DNA of 33,797 nucleotides, taken from NCBI RefSeq assembly GCF_900129155.1, contig NZ_FQVF01000013.1, positions 115,119 through 148,915 of the forward strand. Reading direction: 5' to 3'. The notes beneath the pieces were generated by a model. It was not told where the DNA came from and did not search any database. It was given only the letters and a program-made list of their open reading frames with translations. Below, in pieces: positions 15,584 through 25,085 of the stretch. The stretch is from Marinomonas polaris DSM 16579. GTDB lineage: Bacteria > Pseudomonadota > Gammaproteobacteria > Pseudomonadales > Marinomonadaceae. The stretch's first letter is position 1, and each line of letters begins with the position of its first letter. Made by a program: the position numbers and the translations under genes.

Positions 15584-16701
15584 TATCTACACCACCGATT
15601 TAACGCATCGATAACACTTTGAGTATTTTCAATAGATTGAGAACCAGAAATAGGTAAGCTTAAAACCTCATGTTGAAGTGATTCTGTAATAGGAAAGCTT
15701 TTTTCATTCAATAACTTATAAGCACATTGCTTATGTGGCGCAACTGGATAATGAATTAATGTTTGAATACCTTCATCCGCTAAATATTTCTGTAAAGCTT
15801 CTCGCTCTTTAGTTCGTATAACATATAAATGAAATGCATGATGAGCAAGATCTTGTATTACAGAATCTTGTCTGATCGGCAACATTATAGATAAGTTGCC
15901 AATACCCATTGTATAGGTTGTAGCTATTTCTCGACGATGTTGAGTTTCTATATCTAAATAACGAAGCTTTACTCGCAACATAGCGGCTTGTATCTCGTCT
16001 AAGCGACTATTGACGCCTTGATACAAATTTTCGTATTTTTTATGCGAGCCATAATTACTCAAAGCTCTAAGTGTAGAAGCTAGCTCATCATCATTTGTAG
16101 TCACTGCACCCGCATCACCCAATGCACCAAGATTTTTTCCGGGATAGAAACTGAAGCCACTCGCATGCCCCCAGTTACCCGCTTTTATTCCATTGATACT
16201 AGCACCATGCGCTTGCGCAGAATCTTCTAATACTAATAAGTTATGACGTTTTGCTACATCTAGAATAGCGGGCATATCAGCCATCTGACCGTATAAATGT
16301 ACTGGTAAAATCGCGCGTGTTTTTTCAGTAACGGCCGCTTCTACATTAATAGGGCAAATGTTATAAGTCGCCATATTTGGCTCAACCAAAACCGGCACTA
16401 AGCGGTTCTCGGTAATAGCTAGAATACTTGCAATGTAAGTATTCGCTGGGACGATTACTTCATCGCCCTCTTTCAATTTTCCTAACTCTTTCCAAGCTCG
16501 TAGTGTTAAGATAAGCGCATCTAGACCATTGGCAACACCAATGCAGTGTTTAGTGCCACAGTAAGCAGCAAACTCTTGTTCAAATTCCTTTACTTCTGTC
16601 CCTTGGACATACCAACCAGAATCAATAACACGAGCACAAGCTTGTGCCAGCTCATCACGATATTGAGCATTTATTGTTTTTAAGTCCAAAAAAGGAATCA
16701 T
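15583..16701 (-). CDS. fdtB: dTDP-3-keto-6-deoxyhexose 3-aminotransferase
   Basis: A 372-aa PLP enzyme of the DegT/DnrJ/EryC1/StrS family. The active-site lysine is K189 in [16 protein letters not shown], the PLP-phosphate region is ANGLDAL at 57-63, and the cofactor-ring Asp is D160 in [20 protein letters not shown] N-terminal text ([13 protein letters not shown] at 29-41) and the overall pattern fit the FdtB/QdtB subgroup, which aminates C3 of dTDP-3-keto-6-deoxyhexose using glutamate. Together with rmlA, rmlB and fdtA in the same operon it gives dTDP-Fuc3N (or Qui3N). Its ATG overlaps the stop of the hexapeptide acyltransferase gene (ATGA), coupling amination with acylation. Confidence 0.9.
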   Translation of the reverse strand: MIPFLDLKTINAQYRDELAQACARVIDSGWYVQGTEVKEFEQEFAAYCGTKHCIGVANGLDALILTLRAWKELGKLKEGDEVIVPANTYIASILAITENRLVPVLVEPNMATYNICPINVEAAVTEKTRAILPVHLYGQMADMPAILDVAKRHNLLVLEDSAQAHGASINGIKAGNWGHASGFSFYPGKNLGALGDAGAVTTNDDELASTLRALSNYGSHKKYENLYQGVNSRLDEIQAAMLRVKLRYLDIETQHRREIATTYTMGIGNLSIMLPIRQDSVIQDLAHHAFHLYVIRTKEREALQKYLADEGIQTLIHYPVAPHKQCAYKLLNEKSFPITESLQHEVLSLPISGSQSIENTQSVIDALNRWCR

Positions 16702-17438
16702 TTAAATTCGTCCATCCACTCTAATACTACTTGTTCAGGATAGCCTCTATGAAAGTGTCTTCTCCAAGGATAAGCAGCTCTCTTAGAACCATCTCGCAAA
16801 GGAATTTGTGACGTTCTACACACGCGCTTTGCTGGAGAACCTGCAACTAACACCCCATTTTCAACACTGCCAGAAACAATACTTCCTGCCGCAACAAGGA
16901 CATCTTCTCCAAGAATAGTACCTGGCATCAAGATTACCCTGGCACCAACCACTGTATACTTCCGGATTGTTGAATATAACTCTATGTTACTAGGTGGGTG
17001 AGGGTCGTTAACAATGAGAGCATATGGGAAAAGCCAAACATAGTCTTCTATAACACAACCTTGCCCAATATGAACATTACTATGCATTTTTACAAAGTTT
17101 CCAAACTGATTGTTTCCCTGTATATCTGTATAACTTCCGAGCTGTAAATTATTTCCGGCAGTTACACGCTCCCTAACGGTAATTTTGTGACCTGTAGTTA
17201 AATTCTCGCCAAATTTAGAACCTTCATAAAAAACAGAACCAGACCTAATGTTACTATTTTTAGATATAATTAAAGGCGATTCTACATCATTCATTGATTT
17301 GACACCTAACTCGCAGTGTGAGCCTATATTACAATTATCGCCAATTTCCACATTATCATAAATTATAGAAAAAGGGCCAATGGATACATTATTTCCAATT
17401 TTTGCACTTGGATATATTACAGCTAAATTATGAATCAT
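16698..17438 (-). CDS. Left-handed beta-helix N-acyltransferase for the 3-aminosugar
   Basis: A 246-aa hexapeptide-repeat transferase. Imperfect [LIV]G-x4 repeats run from about residue 8 to 205 ([29 protein letters not shown]; later [13 protein letters not shown]), ending with AGSPAKRV, then a C-terminal tail rich in aromatic and basic residues ([13 protein letters not shown]). Such enzymes acylate dTDP- or UDP-aminosugars as trimers in the cytoplasm. Position decides the likely role: it ends in an ATGA overlap with fdtB and lies directly after the carrier-protein/LuxE-LuxC cassette. It is therefore either an FdtC-like acetyltransferase or the counterpart of V. cholerae RfbO, placing the cassette's hydroxyacyl group on the Fuc3N amine. 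The second reading is favoured by gene order; sequence alone does not fix the acyl donor. Confidence 0.82.
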   Translation of the reverse strand: MIHNLAVIYPSAKIGNNVSIGPFSIIYDNVEIGDNCNIGSHCELGVKSMNDVESPLIISKNSNIRSGSVFYEGSKFGENLTTGHKITVRERVTAGNNLQLGSYTDIQGNNQFGNFVKMHSNVHIGQGCVIEDYVWLFPYALIVNDPHPPSNIELYSTIRKYTVVGARVILMPGTILGEDVLVAAGSIVSGSVENGVLVAGSPAKRVCRTSQIPLRDGSKRAAYPWRRHFHRGYPEQVVLEWMDEFK

Positions 17439-17452
17439 TATTTATTGCCTTC

Positions 17453-19930
17453 TTAAATCGGGCCGCCTAGCGAAACCCACCTTACCAGTCGATCAATTGT
17501 AAAAAGACCATCCCAAGGGGAGTCAAAGTGCGTCATATAACCAACATCAGGGCAGCGCATAGCACCTTGAGATAGAATCTTATTCGCAAAATCTAAGCGC
17601 TTAGCTCCCTTCATTGCTAAACCTACAGTCTGAATATCTTCATGCACTTGATCAATAATATCAAAAATATTGTCTACAGCTTTAACTGTAATTACACGCT
17701 GGTAGGTCGGCTCAACTAGCCCTATACTCTCGTCAAATAAAACAGTCCATCGAAGATATTCATCCTGCCATGATTCTCCTATGAAGCCATATTCTGCAAT
17801 CTTGGAGCGAATTTTATTCGCTTGGCCTATATCAGGATATTGAGTGGGAAGGCGTAATAAAGCCTTATCCATTGCTGCAGCAAGCTTTTCAGCAAACTCA
17901 AATGGCGTAACAACTCCTCCTTTTTCAACAAAAATCGTATGAGGTGAAGCACAAGCAAACTGATCAAAAACGCTAACATCGGTTGCTGCACGACGAACAA
18001 GTTTTCGAACAGCTTTGTCTGAGTCTAAAGCATCATTACCGATCGCCATCATGGACAGTTTCGGACCAAAAAGAATATCTTGGCAGTTATACTTCTTAGG
18101 CAAAGTGCTTACTGCCTCAATTGCTTCTCTGCCTCCCCAAGCAATACGAACATCTGCATTCGAAGAAAAGCTTTCAGCTATACGATACTGATAACGATCG
18201 AAATAGACGACAGCAATAGACTCTAATAGCTCATCCCCTGATATGCTGTAACCACCAGGCGTTGTGTATACCAACCCTTTAAATACATTTAGAATGGCAG
18301 GTAGTGCCTGAGATTCCGCACCAGAGACTTTTAAAATATTTGCATTTTTACTCAGTATACTTTGAACAAGTGCAAACATACCTAAAAGAGGAACATTACC
18401 TGACAACCAATGAGAAACAATCCCTCTAGGCATTGCTTTCATTGAACTATGAGAAATATCTTTGCGCGGCATAAAATTATCTAAAAAGCCCCGCTGACCA
18501 TGCAAAGAAGCATCAAGTAAACGTCTTAGCCTATTTGGTTCACACCAATCTGATAAAAATGACAAACCAGTATGACGATATTGATCCAACTCAGGTGAAG
18601 TAGCCCATTTAATCCGAGCTATGTTCAAGAGACCTAGGATAGCTTCCAATGGCTGATTTGCTAACCAGCGCTGTTTGTCTTTTAGTTTATTAAAAATCTT
18701 AACTAGCTTATCTGTTGGAACAGTATCATTGTCCAACCTCACAGGTGAATGATAAATAACTAAATGGTCATCTTGAGAAGAATGAGGCTTAACAGTAGCT
18801 TTTTTCGCCACTTTTTCTGACATTATATCACCGCAACCACGAACTTCCGCTTTTTTAGCTCGACCAATAATTTTAAAACGTCTTCCATTTTTTCCGCATT
18901 CACAAATACCCTGTTCCGTAAACCCAAGGTCATCTGTGAGAACAACATTTCCAGGGTAAGAATGCTGTAACGGACTAATAAACTCTAACAGACCAACTTT
19001 ACCATCTTCACAAACTGAATAATTTGATTCCTCTCGAATAATCACATCTGAATATGCATGTATATGTTTCCATCCAGCAGAACAATCAGGGTAGTTCAAA
19101 CCCATTTGCTCAGTAAATCCATAAATATCAACGACATTACAAATCTCAATACCAAGTACATTGGCAATATCTCGATTAAAAGTTTCTTTATCAACTCTCT
19201 CTGATTCTAATTTCTTCCAACCACCAATATGAATAACTTGCGACCCATTTGGTAATTTAAAATGAAGCCCTTTCTCTTTGAGAGGCTTAAAAACAGTATG
19301 GTAAAGAACAAAAGTAAAACCGAATATTACTAACGGCTCATCAGTTTCAAGTGTTTCTAAATAGTTAATAAATGCTTCTTCAAGAAAAGATAGCGGTTCT
19401 GTTAGACTATTTGCATTGATAAAATAGCTAGAAGATGATGAAAAATTAAGATAACCTTTTATAGCAGCAATACGTGCGCCTAAATTACCTGCATTTGGAG
19501 ATGTAGGATCAATATCCATTATACAAAAAGGTCGTCTCTTAGAACCTAACACCTCTTGCATTACTCGAGCCATTGCTCTTGTCTGACGTTTTGCAGTTAA
19601 TTTGTCTAGTAATATTGTGCTTGGAATCCCACTTGTTGCAGATGATTGCAATTTAGTTTTTATTAAATCCATATTTACAGATGAAAGTTTATTTCCCAAA
19701 ACCTTAAATATATGAACAGGTATTGCTGGAATATCTTCAATATCACCTAGAAAAGAATGCGGATTAAATTCATTCTTCATACAGAATTTTCTATACATCT
19801 CATTATTATCATAATGATGTATTAGCTCTTCTAACAAATTGGCTTTAAACAGAGGTTTTTTGACTTCTTCCGGAAGCTCAAATGGATATGCATCAAGTAC
19901 GCTAGTCAAATCAAAACTATTTATAGACAT
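17453..19930 (-). CDS. rfbN: LuxE-LuxC fusion: acyl-protein synthetase / acyl reductase (RfbN-like)
   Basis: An 825-aa two-domain enzyme. Residues about 1-370 resemble LuxE acyl-protein synthetase, with SSATSGIPS near 96-104, DIYGFTEQMG at 268-277, and the C-terminal RGCGD whose C366 matches the position of the LuxE acyl-cysteine. Residues about 395-825 resemble LuxC acyl reductase, with PRGIVSHWLSGNVPLLG at 501-517 and the catalytic cysteine C660 in FDQFACASPH. In bioluminescence these two enzymes activate a carboxylic acid with ATP and reduce it to an aldehyde with NADPH; here they are fused, as in V. cholerae O1 RfbN. It overlaps the alcohol dehydrogenase gene by 10 bp. The likely job is reduction of a small dicarboxylic acid (for example malate) to a semialdehyde for the dehydrogenase next door; the substrate is inference. 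Confidence 0.9.
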   Translation of the reverse strand: MSINSFDLTSVLDAYPFELPEEVKKPLFKANLLEELIHHYDNNEMYRKFCMKNEFNPHSFLGDIEDIPAIPVHIFKVLGNKLSSVNMDLIKTKLQSSATSGIPSTILLDKLTAKRQTRAMARVMQEVLGSKRRPFCIMDIDPTSPNAGNLGARIAAIKGYLNFSSSSSYFINANSLTEPLSFLEEAFINYLETLETDEPLVIFGFTFVLYHTVFKPLKEKGLHFKLPNGSQVIHIGGWKKLESERVDKETFNRDIANVLGIEICNVVDIYGFTEQMGLNYPDCSAGWKHIHAYSDVIIREESNYSVCEDGKVGLLEFISPLQHSYPGNVVLTDDLGFTEQGICECGKNGRRFKIIGRAKKAEVRGCGDIMSEKVAKKATVKPHSSQDDHLVIYHSPVRLDNDTVPTDKLVKIFNKLKDKQRWLANQPLEAILGLLNIARIKWATSPELDQYRHTGLSFLSDWCEPNRLRRLLDASLHGQRGFLDNFMPRKDISHSSMKAMPRGIVSHWLSGNVPLLGMFALVQSILSKNANILKVSGAESQALPAILNVFKGLVYTTPGGYSISGDELLESIAVVYFDRYQYRIAESFSSNADVRIAWGGREAIEAVSTLPKKYNCQDILFGPKLSMMAIGNDALDSDKAVRKLVRRAATDVSVFDQFACASPHTIFVEKGGVVTPFEFAEKLAAAMDKALLRLPTQYPDIGQANKIRSKIAEYGFIGESWQDEYLRWTVLFDESIGLVEPTYQRVITVKAVDNIFDIIDQVHEDIQTVGLAMKGAKRLDFANKILSQGAMRCPDVGYMTHFDSPWDGLFTIDRLVRWVSLGGPI

Positions 19931-21045
19931 TTTTTCAAAACCTTTTTAACATCATCTCCGGTGAAAAAAACTGGATTAGTCCTAGCAGCAGGATCAAGTA
20001 GGGCATTACACGCTATCATATCCAATTCATTATCAGTAAAAGACAGCATAATTTTTTGATTTGAAACTAATATGGTAAAAAGATTAGATAGGTCACTTGA
20101 ACTGACCATATTTGCATTACGGGCTAATTTTTCATATTTCTCTGCTACAGTATTATCATTAGAATTAAATTCAATTACTTTTGGCATTAATAATCCGTTA
20201 GCTAGACCATGAGGAATATTAAAGCTACCTAATTGGTGCGCAATAGCGTGTGATAATCCAACTACACAATGATTCTGAACCCAACCAGCTAACATAGCAG
20301 CATGCTGTAGATCCGAGATCATCTGAATATCCCAGCTTTCACGATCCAATTGATTTTTGTATCGATAAATAATAGATACAGCTTGTTCTGCAAAACTATT
20401 CATTAATGGATGATCAATCTTGGATACGTATCCCTCTACAGCATGTGATAAAGCATCCGCGACTGTAGCCTTTAAAATATGATTAGGCACTTCGGCAACA
20501 AGCTCAGGATCAAGAATCACTAAATCTGGTAAAAAATCATGTGTCACTACCGCTTTTTTACTATTTGAAACTCCATCAAACATAACAGCAGCTGATGACA
20601 CTTCTGAGCCTGAACCAATAGTGGTTGGAATCGCAGCAAATTTAGCTCGTCCCCGCAACGTGGGTAATGAAAAAGGTCGATATAAATCGTCAAGACTTAA
20701 GGTTGGACATTCATAAAGCAACCAAGCGATTTTCGCTCCATCGATTACAGAGCCGCCACCCAAAGCAATAATATAATCAGGTTGAAAGGATTCTAATTCC
20801 TTTATGACTATAGATAAGTTCTCAACTGTAGGCTCACCTTGCCAAGACTTTTCTATTACTTTCACACTTTGCGTACCTATTAACCTAATTACCTGATCAT
20901 GATAAACTGAACTTTTAAAAGAGGTGCTTATAATAATAGCGGCTCTATTTGCATTAATACCTTTCAATGCCATACGGGAATTTTTTCCGTTTGCAATTTC
21001 AAGTGCATTACGAAATACAGGTAAAGGGAAGCGGAGCTTTAGCAT
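19921..21045 (-). CDS. rfbM: Iron-containing alcohol dehydrogenase (RfbM-like)
   Basis: A 374-aa group III metal-dependent alcohol dehydrogenase. The nucleotide-binding GGGSVID is at 96-102 and PTTIGSGSEVSSAA at 140-153. Metal ligands by family pattern are D197 and H201 (ADALSHAVE), H266 (SHAIAH) and H279 (PHG), all present, so it should be active. It sits between an AMP-ligase and the LuxE-LuxC fusion, so its most economical role is NAD(P)H reduction of the aldehyde made by that fusion to a primary alcohol, giving an omega-hydroxy acid. The same gene order is described for V. cholerae O1 rfbKLMN. It has an AGAGG ribosome-binding site and is 7 bp from the upstream stop codon. Confidence 0.9.
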   Translation of the reverse strand: MLKLRFPLPVFRNALEIANGKNSRMALKGINANRAAIIISTSFKSSVYHDQVIRLIGTQSVKVIEKSWQGEPTVENLSIVIKELESFQPDYIIALGGGSVIDGAKIAWLLYECPTLSLDDLYRPFSLPTLRGRAKFAAIPTTIGSGSEVSSAAVMFDGVSNSKKAVVTHDFLPDLVILDPELVAEVPNHILKATVADALSHAVEGYVSKIDHPLMNSFAEQAVSIIYRYKNQLDRESWDIQMISDLQHAAMLAGWVQNHCVVGLSHAIAHQLGSFNIPHGLANGLLMPKVIEFNSNDNTVAEKYEKLARNANMVSSSDLSNLFTILVSNQKIMLSFTDNELDMIACNALLDPAARTNPVFFTGDDVKKVLKKCL

Positions 21046-21052
21046 AATACCT

Positions 21053-22480
21053 CTATTGATTTAATAATTTTAGACGTTGCATTTTTCCAGATGGCGTTTT
21101 AGGAATCGATTTGACAATACTATATTTTTGAGGGCGCATATAACTAGGCAGAACTTTAGCCATTTCTTTCTTAATCCTGATAATAATTGTATCTTGTTCC
21201 ATGTTACAAGACTCATCTATAACAATAAATGCCTGAACAACTTCCCCTAAGTTAGAGTCAGGCAAAGCAATGCAACCAGATTCCTTAATAAAAACAAGTG
21301 AATTTAAATACATTTCGACCTGATAAGGACTAACTTTTTTCCCACCTACATTTATAATCTCTTTTAGTCGACCAGTTAAATATAAATAGCCTCCTTTTAT
21401 TTTCCCTAGATCACCAGTTTTGAAAAAACCCTGAGCAACACTTTCTTTAGAAAGAGCCTCATTCATATAGTAATGACTTAACATCCATGGGGACTTTATG
21501 GCAATTTCACCTTCTTCACCGCTACTTACAGTTTCATAATCTTCATTCAGGATAATCACTTCAACAGCTGCTGAAATATTACCTACAGCATCTAGTGGAT
21601 CTTTATGAAAATCTATAAAAAATGCTCTGGAGACTTCAGTTAACCCATAATGCATCACTATATTAGTATTTGGAAACCACTCTGCGATTCTTTTTTTCTC
21701 TTCGGCAGGAAGATAAGCGCTACCAAACTCAATATATCTAATTCTAGAAGCATATTTACAGATTAAGTTTTTAGACATCCCGACAATATAATTCCAAGCA
21801 GAAGGGACCAAACCAAAACCCGTGACATTATGATACTCAATTGCTTTAAAAACATCTTTAAGCTTCTTAAATGGATAGCCTAAAACTAAAGTCCCCCCGG
21901 CATACAATGTCGAACGCATTCTTCCCATTCCAAAAGAATGGCTTAGTGGCATTAATAACAGCTCGATATCATCACTTTTATTTTTTACATTCTTAACAAT
22001 ATGCTCTGTTGCTAGATAGAGTTTTTCATGTGTTAAAACAACACCTTTTGGCTCGCCAGTAGTACCACTAGTAAACATTAAATCTGCGATTTTATTAAAA
22101 GGCTTTCTAGTTTCATCCAAATCTATTTCAGATGATAGCGATTCAAGAAAAAACGCTTCGACATTATCTACGCAGAGGCTCGGGTTGACTTTATCAAACA
22201 CAAACTTTTTATATTTAACATCTGAGTCCTCAGGAATTATTACTGAATACCCTCCTGAAAAATGGACAGCAAAATATAAAACAATAAATTCATAAGTATT
22301 ACTAGCAGTAATTAAAACTGCAGAATTACACTCGTCTTTATAGACTATATTAGCTGACAAAATTTTGATGTCGTGAACTAATTGAGAATAAGTTTTAGGC
22401 TTATCTCTTAAATATACAGCTACAGAATTTGGATTTTCACTAGCATTACTCAGTATTTTTTCAACAAGATTTATAGTCAT
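21053..22480 (-). CDS. rfbL: AMP-forming acyl-acid ligase (RfbL-like)
   Basis: An adenylate-forming (ANL) enzyme of 475 aa counted from the ATG at 22480. The phosphate-binding loop TSGTTGEPKG is at 137-146, the HYGLTE motif follows, TGDLGKIKGGYLYLTGRLKEIINVGGKKVS carries the hinge Asp and Arg, and the C-terminal catalytic lysine is K466 in PSGKMQR. It presumably adenylates the hydroxy acid and loads it on the adjacent carrier protein. A longer version with a TTG start at 22501 would overlap that gene by 20 bp; I chose the ATG because it lies one base after the carrier-protein stop codon and loses no domain. Ribosome binding is weak, consistent with translational coupling. Confidence 0.88.
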   Translation of the reverse strand: MTINLVEKILSNASENPNSVAVYLRDKPKTYSQLVHDIKILSANIVYKDECNSAVLITASNTYEFIVLYFAVHFSGGYSVIIPEDSDVKYKKFVFDKVNPSLCVDNVEAFFLESLSSEIDLDETRKPFNKIADLMFTSGTTGEPKGVVLTHEKLYLATEHIVKNVKNKSDDIELLLMPLSHSFGMGRMRSTLYAGGTLVLGYPFKKLKDVFKAIEYHNVTGFGLVPSAWNYIVGMSKNLICKYASRIRYIEFGSAYLPAEEKKRIAEWFPNTNIVMHYGLTEVSRAFFIDFHKDPLDAVGNISAAVEVIILNEDYETVSSGEEGEIAIKSPWMLSHYYMNEALSKESVAQGFFKTGDLGKIKGGYLYLTGRLKEIINVGGKKVSPYQVEMYLNSLVFIKESGCIALPDSNLGEVVQAFIVIDESCNMEQDTIIIRIKKEMAKVLPSYMRPQKYSIVKSIPKTPSGKMQRLKLLNQ

Positions 22481-22481
22481 A

Positions 22482-22706
22482 CTATTTATTCGACTTAACA
22501 ATTTCTATAATGTCTTCAACATCTTCAATATCTAGTGTTTGCTCGATATCTATAGTAATTCCAAATTCCTTTTCAATTGAAGCAATTATATTCATATGAG
22601 CTAAAGAATCCCATTCTGGAATATCTCCAACAGCTAGATCATCTACAACAACATCAGTTGAAACATTTAATATCTTTGCAATTAGCTCTCTAACTTCATT
22701 TTTCAT
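22482..22706 (-). CDS. rfbK: Dedicated acyl carrier protein (RfbK-like)
   Basis: A 74-aa acidic helical protein with the phosphopantetheine attachment site: Ser in EWDSLAHMNIIASIE (about residues 29-43), the DSL motif of carrier proteins, followed by the ITIDIEQTLDIEDVEDII helix. Its length fits a discrete ACP. It is probably not the housekeeping fatty-acid ACP, because it is embedded between fdtA and an AMP-ligase, overlapping fdtA by 4 bp (ATGA). It likely carries the activated hydroxyacyl group handed to the hexapeptide transferase. A phosphopantetheinyl transferase is not in the window and must be supplied elsewhere. Confidence 0.93.
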   Translation of the reverse strand: MKNEVRELIAKILNVSTDVVVDDLAVGDIPEWDSLAHMNIIASIEKEFGITIDIEQTLDIEDVEDIIEIVKSNK

Positions 22707-23113
22707 TTTTCATTTCCAACAAAATAATTTAAAAAACAATCATAATCACGAATATAGTCTAATTCGTTATAGTGTTCATTTGCTAAAACAAGAAGCACAC
22801 AATCTTCACTAAAATCATGCATTTCTCGCCACACCATATCTTCGATCAGAATACCTTTCGTCGCTGAATCTAACCAAACATCTTCACGCTGTTTACCATT
22901 ATCTAAAACCATTCGACAGCGACCTGTTACACAAACAGCGACCTGTTTTAGCTGTTGATGAGCATGAAAACCACGAGAAACACCTTTCTGAGTACCAAAA
23001 ATATAATATACACGCTTTATATCAAATGGAATTGATTGATGGCTTTCTAACGCCACCAATGAGCCACGATCATCACCTAAAGATGGAAAGTCAATTAAAT
23101 TAATTAAACTCAC
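22703..23113 (-). CDS. fdtA: dTDP-4-keto-6-deoxyglucose 3,4-ketoisomerase
   Basis: A 136-aa cupin of the WxcM/FdtA/QdtA type, which moves the keto group of dTDP-4-keto-6-deoxyglucose from C4 to C3. Key features are DDRGSL at 14-19, [11 protein letters not shown] with H50 and H52, and a [10 protein letters not shown] strand. The Arg-Gly pair at 16-17 is, as I recall from structural work on QdtA, the pair that gives the galacto product (FdtA type), where QdtA has Tyr-Arg; this favours Fuc3N over Qui3N. The start codon is GTG in a GTGA overlap with the rmlA stop, and the end overlaps the carrier-protein gene (ATGA). The absence of rmlC and rmlD supports this branch over rhamnose. Confidence 0.9.
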   Translation of the reverse strand: MSLINLIDFPSLGDDRGSLVALESHQSIPFDIKRVYYIFGTQKGVSRGFHAHQQLKQVAVCVTGRCRMVLDNGKQREDVWLDSATKGILIEDMVWREMHDFSEDCVLLVLANEHYNELDYIRDYDCFLNYFVGNEK

Positions 23114-23991
23114 ACTTCCTCCTTAATAATTTCCAATAAATATTGTCCGTAGCTATTTTTATTTAAAAGTTTAGCTATCTCACTAACTTGGGTTGTATTT
23201 AACCATTTCTGATAAAAAGCAATCTCTTCTAAGCAAGCTATTTTATAACCTTGGCGCTTTTCTATGGTTTCAACAAATTGCGCCGCTTCTAATAAGCTTT
23301 CATGCGTACCAGTATCTAGCCAAGCAAAGCCACGACCTAGCATTTCGACATTCAGCTTATTTTGTTTGAGATACATTTCATTCAGACAGGTAATCTCCAA
23401 CTCACCACGCTCAGATGGCTGTACCTGTTTAGCCAACTGAACGACCGAGTTATCGTAAAAATACAATCCCGTCACAGCAAAATGAGATTTCGGTTTAACG
23501 GGTTTCTCTTCTATCGAAATGGCTTTTTTATTTTCATCGAATTCCACGACACCAAAGCGCTCAGGGTCTTTTACCTGATAGCCAAACACGGTCGCACCTT
23601 GGCCATTTTTCGCATTTTCAACCGCATGCTTTAGTTTAGGCGTGAAACCTTGACCATAAAAAATATTGTCGCCTAACACTAAACACACATCATCACTGCC
23701 AATAAAGTCTTCACCTAGAATGAACGCTTGGGCAAGCCCATCAGGGCTCGGCTGCACCACATAACTTAATTCAATACCAAACTTCGACCCGTCACCCAAA
23801 AGACGCTGAAAGCTCGCTTGATCTTCTGCAGTGGTGATAATCAGTACTTCTCGAATACCTGCTAACATCAACACAGACAGCGGATAGTAAATCATTGGTT
23901 TATCATAAACAGGCAGTAGTTGTTTAGACACCCCAATCGTAATGGGATAAAGCCGAGTACCAGAGCCTCCCGCTAAAACAATCCCCTTCAT
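23110..23991 (-). CDS. rmlA: Glucose-1-phosphate thymidylyltransferase
   Basis: About 293 aa from the ATG at 23991. It makes dTDP-glucose from glucose-1-phosphate and dTTP. The N-terminus [18 protein letters not shown] is the canonical RmlA start, followed by [31 protein letters not shown], and [23 protein letters not shown] longer frame opens at 24084, but the extra 31 residues overlap rmlB by 97 bp and have no counterpart in the family. The start at 23991 instead makes a four-base ATGA overlap with the rmlB stop, matching the coupling seen through the rest of the operon. Confidence 0.95.
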   Translation of the reverse strand: MKGIVLAGGSGTRLYPITIGVSKQLLPVYDKPMIYYPLSVLMLAGIREVLIITTAEDQASFQRLLGDGSKFGIELSYVVQPSPDGLAQAFILGEDFIGSDDVCLVLGDNIFYGQGFTPKLKHAVENAKNGQGATVFGYQVKDPERFGVVEFDENKKAISIEEKPVKPKSHFAVTGLYFYDNSVVQLAKQVQPSERGELEITCLNEMYLKQNKLNVEMLGRGFAWLDTGTHESLLEAAQFVETIEKRQGYKIACLEEIAFYQKWLNTTQVSEIAKLLNKNSYGQYLLEIIKEEV

Positions 23992-25076
23992 GATTGTAAC
24001 TCCTGCTCTAGGGTGCCTAAACGTTCTCTCTGATAAGAACCATTTTGAACATTGTTGCACCAATCTTGGTTGGCTAAATACCATTCAACAGTTTTACGCA
24101 GCCCAGTCTCAAAGGTTTCCTGTGGTTGCCAGTTTAACTCACGGCTCATCTTCGATGCATCGATGGCATAGCGGCGATCATGACCTGGACGATCTGTCAC
24201 AAACGTAATTTGTTCCGCGTATTGCGTTTTTTTAGGACGAAGTTCGTCTAAGATCACACAAATGGTCTTCACCACGTCAATGTTTTGCTTTTCATTGTGG
24301 CCGCCTATGTTGTAGGTTTCACCCACTTTTCCTTCCGTTACGACTTTATACAAGGCCCGAGCATGATCTTCCACATACAGCCAATCACGTATTTGATCGC
24401 CTTTACCGTAAATAGGCAGAGGCTTACCTTCAAGTGCATTCAGAATGACCAACGGGATCAGCTTTTCAGGAAAATGATATGACCCATAATTATTGGAACA
24501 ATTTGTCACTATCGTTGGGAAGCCATAGGTACGCAACCAAGCACGAACCAAATGATCACTTGATGCTTTGCTCGCAGAATAAGGGCTGCTTGGTGCATAA
24601 GGTGTGGTTTCAGTAAATAATGGTAAATTACCAATCATTTCATCAGGGTGCGGTAAGTCACCATATACTTCATCAGTGGAGATGTGATGAAAGCGAAAAG
24701 CGCTTTTACGATCTCCCTCTAAAGTATTCCAATATTCGCGAGCCGCTTCCAATAACGTGTAAGTTCCCACTATATTAGTTTGAATGAAATCAGCAGGGCC
24801 AGTAATAGAGCGATCAACATGACTTTCGGCGGCTAAATGCATTACTGCATCGGGCTGATAGGTAGAAAAAACACGATCCAACTCTGCGTGGTCACAGATG
24901 TCAACCTGCTCAAATGCATAACGAGCACTGTCCATAACACAAGCAAGCGACTCTAGATTTCCAGCGTACGTCAGTTTATCGACATTTATAACAGTGTCTT
25001 GCGTATTTTGAATAATATGACGAATCACAGCAGAGCCAATAAAACCGGCGCCACCTGTAACAAGTATTTTTAACAT
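23988..25076 (-). CDS. rmlB: dTDP-glucose 4,6-dehydratase
   Basis: A 362-aa extended short-chain dehydrogenase. The NAD-binding GGAGFIG is at 8-14, the catalytic T134-D135-E136 sits in [10 protein letters not shown], and Y166-x3-K170 in SPYSASK. It oxidises and dehydrates dTDP-glucose to dTDP-4-keto-6-deoxyglucose, which FdtA then isomerises. The length is typical. It starts 9 bp after the ABC transporter stop codon, so the flippase and the dTDP branch are likely one transcript. Confidence 0.96.
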   Translation of the reverse strand: MLKILVTGGAGFIGSAVIRHIIQNTQDTVINVDKLTYAGNLESLACVMDSARYAFEQVDICDHAELDRVFSTYQPDAVMHLAAESHVDRSITGPADFIQTNIVGTYTLLEAAREYWNTLEGDRKSAFRFHHISTDEVYGDLPHPDEMIGNLPLFTETTPYAPSSPYSASKASSDHLVRAWLRTYGFPTIVTNCSNNYGSYHFPEKLIPLVILNALEGKPLPIYGKGDQIRDWLYVEDHARALYKVVTEGKVGETYNIGGHNEKQNIDVVKTICVILDELRPKKTQYAEQITFVTDRPGHDRRYAIDASKMSRELNWQPQETFETGLRKTVEWYLANQDWCNNVQNGSYQRERLGTLEQELQS

Positions 25077-25085
25077 TAGACTACC

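Noticed and set aside
22481..22501. TTG start for the AMP-ligase
   Set aside because: It adds seven residues inside the carrier-protein gene; the ATG at 22480 follows the stop codon by one base and keeps every domain.
23992..24084. A 31-residue N-terminal extension of RmlA
   Set aside because: It overlaps rmlB by 97 bp and has no family counterpart; the ATG at 23991 gives the canonical MKGIVLAGG start and an ATGA overlap.
23110..25076. dTDP-rhamnose pathway
   Set aside because: rmlA and rmlB are present but rmlC and rmlD are not; fdtA and fdtB direct the intermediate to a 3-aminosugar.
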